A stretch of DNA of 64,000 nucleotides from Glaciihabitans sp. Its GTDB lineage: Bacteria; Actinomycetota; Actinomycetes; Actinomycetales; Microbacteriaceae. The translations under genes were made by a program, and so were the position numbers. Below the pieces are notes generated by a model. It ran no database searches. It worked only from the letters and a program-made list of their open reading frames with translations, and was not told the DNA's origin. The DNA lies in assembly GCA_025463785.1 (NCBI GenBank), contig JAODBD010000009.1, positions 62,001 to 126,000 of the forward strand, written 5' to 3'. Each line of letters starts with the position of its first letter. Position 1 is the first letter of the stretch. Shown here in pieces: positions 57,865-64,000 of the stretch.

Positions 57865-59931
57865 CTAGCGAAGGTGCCCGGCGCTGACCATTTGTCTGAG
57901 GTCTTTCTTGAGCTCGGAGACCTCATCACGCAGTCGCGCAGCGAGTTCAAACTTGAGTTCACCAGCCGCCTGAAGCATTTGATCGTTGAGATCGGCGATG
58001 ATCTTCTCGAGGTCGTTTCCGCCGGCCGCAGCCAGGCCCTCTCGCCGCAGGTTCGGGGTTGGAGCCCGCTTCCTGCCATCCCTGCCCGCGAGAAGCTGGG
58101 CGGTGTCCGCGCCCTCGCGCAGCAGGGCATCCGTGATGTCTGCGATCTTCTTGCGAAGCGGCTGTGGGTCGACCCCGCGTTCAAGGTTGTACGCAACCTG
58201 CTTTTCGCGGCGACGAGTGGTCTCCTCGATCGCCTGCTTCATCGAATCGGTGAGGACATCCGCGTACATGTGTACCTCGCCCGAGACGTTTCTGGCAGCA
58301 CGACCGATGGTCTGGATGAGGGAGGTCGACGACCGAAGGAACCCTTCCTTGTCTGCGTCGAGAATTGCCACGAGCGAAACCTCCGGCAGGTCGAGACCCT
58401 CACGAAGCAGATTGATACCGACCAGGACGTCGTAGACGCCCTGACGAAGCTCGGTCAGCAGCTCGACCCGGCGAAGGGTGTCGACGTCGGAATGGAGATA
58501 GCGCACCCGAACGCCGGCCTCCCCCAGGAAGTCGGTGAGCTCCTCCGCCATCTTCTTAGTCAGGGTGGTCACGAGCACGCGCTCATTGAGCTCAACACGC
58601 TGACGAATCTGTTCGAGCAGGTCGTCGATCTGTCCCTTGGATGGCTTGACGACGATCTTCGGATCGATAAGACCCGTGGGCCGGATGATCTGCTCCACAA
58701 CCGAATCGGTGATGCCTCGCTCGTAGCGCCCGGGGGTCGCAGACAGGTAGACCTTCTGCCCGACGCGGTCGAGAAACTCTTCCCACTTCAGCGGACGGTT
58801 ATCGAGTGCGCTCGGGAGCCGGAAACCGTGCTCGACCAAGGTACGTTTGCGCGAGGCATCCCCCTCGTACATAGCGCCGATCTGTGGCACCGTGACGTGC
58901 GACTCGTCGATGACGACCAGAAAGTCTTCCGGGAAGTAGTCGAGCAGGCAGTTGGGCGCCTCACCCGGCGCGCGCCCATCGATGTGACGAGAGTAGTTCT
59001 CAATGCCACTGCAGAAGCCGATCTGCTCCATCATCTCGATATCGAAGGTGGTGCGCATGCGAAGCCGTTGCGCTTCGAGGAGTTTGCCCTGTCGTTCGAG
59101 CTCCTCCAGTCGCTCCTTGAGTTCAATCTTGATGGTGACAATGGCCTTCTTCATCGTCTCGGAGCTCGCGGCGTAGTGGGTCGCCGGGAAGACGGAGACG
59201 GCATCCATCTTCTTGAGAACCTCGCCGGTTAAAGGATGCAGTGCATAGATGGCTTCGATCTCGTCCCCGAAGAGCTCGACCCGAATAGCGTGCTCTTCAT
59301 ACACCGGGATGATCTCGATCGTGTCGCCGCGCACGCGGAACTTACCGCGAGAGAAGTCGACATCGTTGCGCTGGTACTGCATGTTGACGAACTGTCGAAT
59401 GAGCTTGTCTCGCCCGATATTGTCGCCGACTTGAAGCGCGACCATCGCGCCCAGGTACTCCTCGGCGGCGCCCAATCCGTAGATGCAGGAAACCGTGGAC
59501 ACGACGATGACGTCGCGCCGGGACAGCAGCGAGTTGGTTGTGGAGTGGCGCAGACGCTCGACCTCAGCGTTGATCGAGGAGTCTTTCTCGATGAAGGTGT
59601 CTGTCTGTGGAACGTACGCTTCGGGCTGGTAATAGTCGTAATAGCTCACGAAATACTCGACAGCGTTGTTCGGCATCAGCTCACGGAACTCGTTCGCCAG
59701 TTGCGCGGCAAGCGTCTTGTTGTGCGCCAGAACCAGCGTAGGACGTTGCACCTGCTCGATGAGCCAGGCTGTCGTCGCGGACTTACCCGTGCCGGTTGCG
59801 CCAAGCAGGACGACATCCGTCTCGCCGGCGTTGATGCGGCCGGCCAACTCTGTGATCGCCTGCGGCTGGTCGCCGCTCGGCACATACTCGCTGATGACCT
59901 CAAAAGGACGGACGGCACGAGTGGGCTGCAT
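57865..59931 (-). CDS. uvrB: Excinuclease ABC subunit B
   Basis: A 688-residue helicase-like damage verifier. Walker A is [13 protein letters not shown] (about residue 45), the DNA-gripping beta-hairpin [12 protein letters not shown] (about 95-106), motif II VIDESHV, motif [12 protein letters not shown], and a C-terminal UVR domain ([24 protein letters not shown]) that contacts UvrC. ATG at 59931 lies 6 nt after TAAGCT. It is separated from uvrA by the lipoprotein gene. Confidence 0.98.
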   Translation of the reverse strand: MQPTRAVRPFEVISEYVPSGDQPQAITELAGRINAGETDVVLLGATGTGKSATTAWLIEQVQRPTLVLAHNKTLAAQLANEFRELMPNNAVEYFVSYYDYYQPEAYVPQTDTFIEKDSSINAEVERLRHSTTNSLLSRRDVIVVSTVSCIYGLGAAEEYLGAMVALQVGDNIGRDKLIRQFVNMQYQRNDVDFSRGKFRVRGDTIEIIPVYEEHAIRVELFGDEIEAIYALHPLTGEVLKKMDAVSVFPATHYAASSETMKKAIVTIKIELKERLEELERQGKLLEAQRLRMRTTFDIEMMEQIGFCSGIENYSRHIDGRAPGEAPNCLLDYFPEDFLVVIDESHVTVPQIGAMYEGDASRKRTLVEHGFRLPSALDNRPLKWEEFLDRVGQKVYLSATPGRYERGITDSVVEQIIRPTGLIDPKIVVKPSKGQIDDLLEQIRQRVELNERVLVTTLTKKMAEELTDFLGEAGVRVRYLHSDVDTLRRVELLTELRQGVYDVLVGINLLREGLDLPEVSLVAILDADKEGFLRSSTSLIQTIGRAARNVSGEVHMYADVLTDSMKQAIEETTRRREKQVAYNLERGVDPQPLRKKIADITDALLREGADTAQLLAGRDGRKRAPTPNLRREGLAAAGGNDLEKIIADLNDQMLQAAGELKFELAARLRDEVSELKKDLRQMVSAGHLR

Positions 59932-59937
59932 GCTTAC

Positions 59938-59943
59938 AGCTTA
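59938..59943 (-). promoter_or_regulatory. -10 box of uvrB
   Basis: TAAGCT on the minus strand, 6 nt before the ATG at 59931; leaderless spacing. No LexA palindrome is evident in the 49 bases to coaE. Confidence 0.5.
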
Positions 59944-59980
59944 AGCAGAGCCGCCGACATCCCGCTGGCTCGTTCGCTGG

Positions 59981-60586
59981 CTATTTGGCGGTCAAACGCT
60001 CCCACAGCGCGTCAGCCTGCTCAAGCGTGTGCCCGAGCGTGCCGTTCGAGTCGATTACCACGTCGGCGATGGAGAGGCGCTGCTCGTCTGTTGTCTGGGA
60101 GCCGAGGCGCGCTTCGGCATCCTCACGGCTCAGGCCTCGCAGCGTGACCAAACGGTCGATCCGCGTGGCGGCATCCGCGTGTACGACGACAATGAGGTCG
60201 AAAGACATGGGCCGATCGGACGCGGCCTCGGCCAGGAGCGGCACGTCGTAGACGACCACGGCGTCCGGGTTTGCGCGCTCCGCGGAGTCGAAGAGCTCCT
60301 TTGCCCGTCGCCAAATCGCCGGATGAGTGATGGCATTCAGCGCCGCACGCCTGTCTGCATCGGCGAAGATAATCGCACCCAGTGCCGGCCGATTGAGCGC
60401 TCCGTCTGCCGCAATGACGGATGTCCCGAACTGTCGCGCAATTTCCGCGAGCCCCGGCGTCCCGGGTTGCACTACTTCCCGGGCGAGAACGTCAGCGTCG
60501 ACGACCACCGCGCCATGCTCGGCGAGGCGGGCACTCACCACCGACTTACCTGACGCGATCCCGCCCGTCAGCCCAACCAACTTCAT
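59981..60586 (-). CDS. coaE: Dephospho-CoA kinase
   Basis: A 201-residue P-loop kinase, last step of coenzyme A synthesis. Walker A is GLTGGIASGKS at the N-terminus; DADVLAREV and VYDVPLLAEA follow, with the LID region RGLSREDAEARL. ATG at 60586 begins at the conserved MKLVGLTGG. Many actinobacteria place coaE beside rpsA and uvrB, as here. Confidence 0.96.
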   Translation of the reverse strand: MKLVGLTGGIASGKSVVSARLAEHGAVVVDADVLAREVVQPGTPGLAEIARQFGTSVIAADGALNRPALGAIIFADADRRAALNAITHPAIWRRAKELFDSAERANPDAVVVYDVPLLAEAASDRPMSFDLIVVVHADAATRIDRLVTLRGLSREDAEARLGSQTTDEQRLSIADVVIDSNGTLGHTLEQADALWERLTAK

Positions 60587-60592
60587 CCCACA

Positions 60593-60598
60593 ACCCTA
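60593..60598 (-). promoter_or_regulatory. -10 box of coaE
   Basis: TAGGGT on the minus strand, 6 nt before the ATG at 60586. It abuts the tandem 13-mer at 60598-60623. Confidence 0.45.
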
Positions 60599-60623
60599 TT
60601 CGCTCTCGTGATTCGCTCTCGTG
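60598..60623. repeat. Exact 13-bp tandem repeat
   Basis: ATTCGCTCTCGTG occurs twice head to tail (60598-60610 and 60611-60623). The second copy runs into the left arm of the inverted repeat that follows. Confidence 0.85.
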
Positions 60624-60683
60624 AGTTGCCCACTTCGGTCGCATATCACGGTAGAAACCCGGCCGAAGCGGGCAACTCACGAG
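60618..60683. repeat. 21-bp inverted repeat with 24-nt spacer
   Basis: Arms 60618-60638 and 60663-60683 are complementary at 20 of 21 positions. The one mismatch becomes a G-U pair in minus-strand RNA, so a transcript from rpsA toward coaE would fold perfectly. No T-run follows. It could be a terminator, an RNA processing site or a copy of a dispersed palindromic repeat. Confidence 0.85.
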
Positions 60684-60696
60684 GTCGCAGGATGCT

Positions 60697-60730
60697 AAAT
60701 GGCCGACGCCCCGAAGAGCGCCGGCCATTT
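60697..60730 (-). terminator. rpsA terminator hairpin
   Basis: Arms AAATGGCCGACGC (60697-60709) and GCGCCGGCCATTT (60718-60730), 12 of 13 complementary, with an 8-nt loop; 10 bases beyond the rpsA stop. The minus strand reads a short T-run at the base of the stem. Confidence 0.8.
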
Positions 60731-60740
60731 CGTGCTGAAA

Positions 60741-62198
60741 CTAGTTCGAGCTGCTCAGCTTCTCGCGAAGCGCTGCAAGCGACTCGTCGTCTGCGAGCGT
60801 CCCGGCGTTGGCCGACTCACTTGAGAACGAGGATGCCCCAACAGGAGCCGCCGACGGAAGGTTCTCTTCCTCGACGGCTGCATCGGCAACCTGCTTCTTG
60901 TGAGCTTCCCAGCGAGCCTGGGCCGCAGCGTAGTCCTGCTCCCACTTCTCGCGCTGGGTCTCGAAGCCTTCGCGCCATTCGTTGGTCTCCGGGTCGAAGC
61001 CCTCGGGGTACTTGTAGTTGCCAGCGTCGTCATACTCAGTAAGCATTCCGTACAGCGCCGGGTCGAACTCGGTGCCCTCCGGGTCAACGCCCTCGTTCGC
61101 CTGCTTCAGAGAAAGCGAGATGCGGCGACGCTCGAGGTCGATGTCGATGACCTTGACGAAGACCTCGTCGCCAACCGAAACGACCTGCTCGGCCAGTTCG
61201 ACGTGCTTGCCCGACAGCTCGGAGATGTGTACGAGACCCTCGATGCCCTCGGCGACGCGAACAAACGCGCCAAAGGGAACGAGCTTCGTGACCTTTCCGG
61301 GAGCAACCTGGCCGATCGCGTGGGTGCGTGCGAACACCTGCCACGGGTCTTCCTGCGTTGCCTTGAGCGACAGCGAAACGCGCTCGCGATCGAGATCGAC
61401 CTCGAGGATCTCGACGGTGACCTCCTGGCCAACCTCTACGACCTCGCTGGCGTGCTCGATGTGCTTCCACGAGAGCTCGGAGACGTGAACCAGACCGTCG
61501 ACGCCACCCAGATCGACGAATGCGCCGAAGTTGACGATGGAGGAGACGACACCCTTGCGAACCTGACCCTTGGACAGGTTGTTGAGGAAGGTCGTACGGC
61601 TCTCGCTCTGAGTCTGCTCGAGCAGTGCGCGACGCGAAAGTACAACGTTGTTGCGGTTCTTGTCGAGCTCGAGGATCTTGGCCTCGATCTCCTGGCCGAG
61701 GTATGGCGTGAGGTCGCGGACGCGGCGAAGCTCGATGAGCGAGGCGGGAAGGAATCCGCGCAGACCGATGTCGACGATGAGGCCACCCTTGACGACCTCG
61801 ATGACGGAGCCGGTCACGATGCCATCGGCATCCTTGATCTTCTCCACATCGCCCCACGCACGCTCGTACTGGGCGCGCTTCTTGGAGAGGATGAGGCGGC
61901 CTTCTTTGTCTTCCTTCTGAAGGACAAGTGCCTCAACCAGGTCGCCGACTTGAACGACCTCAGTCGGGTCGACGTCGTGCTTGATGGAAAGTTCGCGGGA
62001 GGGGATGACACCCTCCGTCTTGTAACCGACGTCGAGAAGAACCTCGTCACGATCGATTTTGACGACGGTACCCTCGATGAGGTCTCCGTCGTTGAAGAAC
62101 TTCAGTGTCTTTTCGACTGCGGCGAGAAAGTCTTCAGCAGATCCGATGTCATTGACGGCGACCTGCTTGGGTGCCTTGGCAGTCGTTGCGATTGTCAT
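60741..62198 (-). CDS. rpsA: 30S ribosomal protein S1
   Basis: A 485-residue S1 protein with four S1 RNA-binding domains (starting about residues 36, 122, 209 and 294), the usual actinobacterial number. Domain markers include GTVVKIDRDEVLLDVGYKTEG, GAFVDLGGVDGLVHVSEL and GAFVRVAEGIEGLVHISEL. The C-terminal tail is acidic. ATG at 62198 has GGAG 11 bases upstream. A TATCAT box at 62276-62281 could drive a leader of about 70 nt. Confidence 0.98.
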   Translation of the reverse strand: MTIATTAKAPKQVAVNDIGSAEDFLAAVEKTLKFFNDGDLIEGTVVKIDRDEVLLDVGYKTEGVIPSRELSIKHDVDPTEVVQVGDLVEALVLQKEDKEGRLILSKKRAQYERAWGDVEKIKDADGIVTGSVIEVVKGGLIVDIGLRGFLPASLIELRRVRDLTPYLGQEIEAKILELDKNRNNVVLSRRALLEQTQSESRTTFLNNLSKGQVRKGVVSSIVNFGAFVDLGGVDGLVHVSELSWKHIEHASEVVEVGQEVTVEILEVDLDRERVSLSLKATQEDPWQVFARTHAIGQVAPGKVTKLVPFGAFVRVAEGIEGLVHISELSGKHVELAEQVVSVGDEVFVKVIDIDLERRRISLSLKQANEGVDPEGTEFDPALYGMLTEYDDAGNYKYPEGFDPETNEWREGFETQREKWEQDYAAAQARWEAHKKQVADAAVEEENLPSAAPVGASSFSSESANAGTLADDESLAALREKLSSSN

Positions 62199-62275
62199 GT
62201 AGTTAGTGCTCCAGTATGGACATAGCTAGGGCCAGCGACGGGGTGATGCAGATGTTTTTCGCCGATGGCAGGCGG

Positions 62276-62281
62276 ATGATA
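62276..62281 (-). promoter_or_regulatory. Candidate rpsA -10 box
   Basis: TATCAT on the minus strand, about 78 bases upstream of the rpsA ATG. I could not find a convincing -35 partner. Confidence 0.3.
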
Positions 62282-62312
62282 GCCACGAATGTGACGTTCC
62301 AGCTTAGCGGAA

Positions 62313-62963
62313 TCAGTCTGCCTGGGACAACACACGGCTCATGTAGCCGCGCTCCGTCTCGTAGATGTGCGCCGACTTGATGATGAAGACCAGCTGACCG
62401 ACCGGGATACCCAACTCGCTCGCGATGTACTCCTGCAGCCAGGCAAGTTCAACCAGGTTGCCGTAGCCCTTCGAACCGAAGTCGATGCTGTGGGCGTACA
62501 CGACCTGCTCGAGCGCGCCATCCCTGATCCAGAAATCGAGCAGGCTCACGCACGGAATGTACGACGTGTCGATGAGCGGTTCGAACGTGGTAATCGTCGC
62601 TGAACGGCTCGTCGGATCGGTTTTCAGACGATCGATCACCCAACGGACCTGGTCGCGACTCGAACCCGCGTAGTCGAAGAGCCTGCTCGCGTAGCTTCGT
62701 GCATCCCCCAGTTCCCTCACCAGGGCGTGGTCGGTGAAATTCGCGTGCATCCAGGCGAGACGCTCGGGGTCCGCGAAACGGGCGATGATCAGGTCGGCCG
62801 GGCTTGGATGTGCAACGGTTATGGTCGCCCGTTCAATCTCGAGGATGGGCAAGTGGTCATACTCGCTCATAACCCCGGAGCCGAGAATGTGGTCCGCGAT
62901 CCGCAGCCACGCCTCACCAATGGTCGTCGTGCTGATCGCGATGTCGTCAACTGCTGAAGTCAC
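62313..62963 (-). CDS. Thymidylate-synthase-like protein (divergent)
   Basis: A 216-residue protein with the thymidylate synthase / dCMP hydroxymethylase fold in the short archaeal-like layout. Matching segments in order: YASRLFDYAGSSRDQVRWVI (dimer helix), TSRSATITTFEP, IPCVSLLDFWIRDG with the nucleophilic Cys kept, HSIDF at the RSxD site, and SAHIYETE at the end (nucleotide O3' contact). Two of the arginines that hold the dUMP phosphate look replaced (SRR to SRS, RSxD to HSxD). It is probably not the main ThyA; it may alkylate or hydroxymethylate another pyrimidine. The GTG at 62963 follows a TAGGCT box by 5 bases. Confidence 0.7.
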   Translation of the reverse strand: MTSAVDDIAISTTTIGEAWLRIADHILGSGVMSEYDHLPILEIERATITVAHPSPADLIIARFADPERLAWMHANFTDHALVRELGDARSYASRLFDYAGSSRDQVRWVIDRLKTDPTSRSATITTFEPLIDTSYIPCVSLLDFWIRDGALEQVVYAHSIDFGSKGYGNLVELAWLQEYIASELGIPVGQLVFIIKSAHIYETERGYMSRVLSQAD

Positions 62964-62968
62964 ACCTC

Positions 62969-62974
62969 AGCCTA
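62969..62974 (-). promoter_or_regulatory. -10 box of the thymidylate-synthase-like gene
   Basis: TAGGCT on the minus strand, 5 nt before the GTG at 62963. A GAGG directly before the GTG could alternatively be a ribosome-binding site. Confidence 0.4.
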
Positions 62975-63031
62975 AGCTCGCAACGATGAGCCCACCGAAT
63001 CCGGTGGCCCATGGCCAGCACCAGGCAACTT

Positions 63032-64000
63032 CTACTCGGATTCGCGCCGTTTCGGGATGCGGTATCCGGCACCCGGGTGGGATGAAGGTAGCCCGGCCCG
63101 GCCCTCCGGAAAGAACCGCTCGCGCAGAGTTCCATCACGATAGCGTTCGCGGTACAGCCCGCGTTTCTGCAGCGCGGGGACCACGAACTCGACGAAGTCC
63201 TCGATGGTGCCGGGCGTCAGGAATTGACGAAGGTTGAATCCGTCGATCCCGGTCGCCGCCACCCAGCCCACTATCGCCTCAGCGATCTCGTCGCCGGTGC
63301 CAAGGGCAAAAAACGGACCTCGGTCGAACCTGGTGACCTCGCGCAACGCCTCGCCGACGGTCGCGCCCGGCGCATAGCGACTCATGGTTGCTGCTTCCTT
63401 GCTGCTCGCGGTCGCCGCAATAATGTCGGCGATGCGCGTTTCGGGCGGGTAGGCGGCCAGATCGATTCCGCTGCCGCCGCCCGCGTAGGCGAGATAGCCT
63501 TCGGCACTCGAGTATCGCTCGTACTCCTCGGCTTTGCGCACAGCATCGGCGTGGGTTCGACCCGGAATCAGCACTGCACTGCCGAGCGTGCGGACCGCAT
63601 CCGGCCCGCGGCCATACTCGTCAGCGAGCCGGCGGATGTCCGCGATGCTCGCCGCGAAATCCTCCAGTGACGCTCCCCCGACGAACACCACCTCGGCATG
63701 CTTCGCTGCGAACGCGCGACCCGTAGCCGACGACCCGGCTTGGAAAATGACGGGTGTTCTCTGCGGCGAAGGCTCGGAGAGATGCGGCCCCGCAACCTGA
63801 AAGTACGCCCCGTTGTGATCGATCGCGTGCACCCGGCTCGGGTCGGTGTAAACGCCACGGACGGCATCCCGAGTCACCGCGCCGTCTTCCCATGAGCCTT
63901 CCCACAGCTTGTACAACACCTGGAGGTACTCGTGTGCCCTGTCGTAGCGCTGCTCGTGCGACAGCTCGTTCTCGAGCCCGAAATTTCGGGCGGCGCCCGG
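63032..64000 (-). CDS. NtaA/SnaA/DszA-family FMN-dependent monooxygenase (5' truncated)
   Basis: The frame is open to the right edge, so the start lies outside; 322 C-terminal residues are seen. It belongs to the bacterial luciferase-like (LLM) family, the nitrilotriacetate monooxygenase component A group: AARNFGLENELSHEQRYDRAHEYLQVLYKLWEGSW, SPQRTPVIFQAGSSATGR, FVGGASLEDF, and the C-terminal GIDGFNLRQFLTPGTIEDFVEFVVPALQKRG. These enzymes use reduced FMN to oxidise small organic substrates, often sulfur or nitrogen compounds; the substrate is not readable here. It lies 68 bases upstream of the thymidylate-synthase-like gene on the same strand. Confidence 0.9.
   Translation of the reverse strand, partial: PGAARNFGLENELSHEQRYDRAHEYLQVLYKLWEGSWEDGAVTRDAVRGVYTDPSRVHAIDHNGAYFQVAGPHLSEPSPQRTPVIFQAGSSATGRAFAAKHAEVVFVGGASLEDFAASIADIRRLADEYGRGPDAVRTLGSAVLIPGRTHADAVRKAEEYERYSSAEGYLAYAGGGSGIDLAAYPPETRIADIIAATASSKEAATMSRYAPGATVGEALREVTRFDRGPFFALGTGDEIAEAIVGWVAATGIDGFNLRQFLTPGTIEDFVEFVVPALQKRGLYRERYRDGTLRERFFPEGRAGLPSSHPGAGYRIPKRRESE

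Noticed and set aside
57817-59232. 471-codon plus-strand ORF opposite uvrB
   Set aside because: Antisense shadow of a certain gene with no recognisable domain.
60900-62225. 441-codon plus-strand ORF opposite rpsA
   Set aside because: Its Asp/Leu/Val-rich sequence is the complement of the S1 repeats; no ribosome-binding site and no domain.

Overview
This window is a chromosomal segment of a high-GC actinobacterium, most likely a member of the Microbacteriaceae (Micrococcales). The indicators are WhiA, RbpA, OpcA, DUF3099, an actinobacterial GT4-type GlgA, the ImuA'-ImuB-DnaE2 cassette, frequent GTG/TTG starts, and many genes whose only visible signal is a TANNNT box 5-8 nt before the start codon (leaderless architecture). 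Coding density is very high: no gap reaches 300 bases, and the longest are 36727-36997 and 34557-34801. I see no tRNA, rRNA, CRISPR array, insertion sequence or prophage.

Layout. 1-11.1 kb holds DNA damage tolerance and repair genes (the end of imuA', imuB, dnaE2, a DEAD-type helicase, dinB) with a DUF3105 protein and an aspartate-type aminotransferase between them. 11.2-19 kb is a mixed stretch: SGNH hydrolase, fatty acid desaturase, penicillin-binding carboxypeptidase, SpoU-type methyltransferase, sirtuin, histidine phosphatase, glycosyltransferase and alpha/beta hydrolase. 19-25.2 kb is storage sugar metabolism (treS, glgA, glgC) with an exonuclease, rpmE2 and an ABC ATPase. 25.2-30.4 kb has serB, fabG, DUF3099, a small Cys protein, SURF1, an ABC-F ATPase and bioY. 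30.5-36.7 kb is the Suf iron-sulfur operon (sufB-sufD-Rieske-sufC-sufT) followed by ctaA and ctaB for heme A.

37-45.2 kb is a six-gene pentose phosphate block on the plus strand (tkt-tal-pgi-zwf-opcA-pgl). It faces a minus-strand block with rbpA, secG, the lower-glycolysis set gap-pgk-tpiA, sodA, whiA, rapZ, uvrC, uvrA, a lipoprotein gene, uvrB, coaE and rpsA. The right edge carries a divergent thymidylate-synthase-like gene and the 3' part of an NtaA-type flavin monooxygenase.

Most genes are housekeeping. The points that stand out are: the thymidylate-synthase-like protein with altered phosphate-binding positions; a 15-bp duplication at the dnaE2 start that creates a 4-codon ORF; an in-frame pentapeptide repeat at the ImuA' C-terminus; a near-perfect LacI-family operator over the treS promoter; a 21-bp inverted repeat with a tandem 13-mer between rpsA and coaE; and three convergent gene pairs that share the identical TTAG stop overlap.
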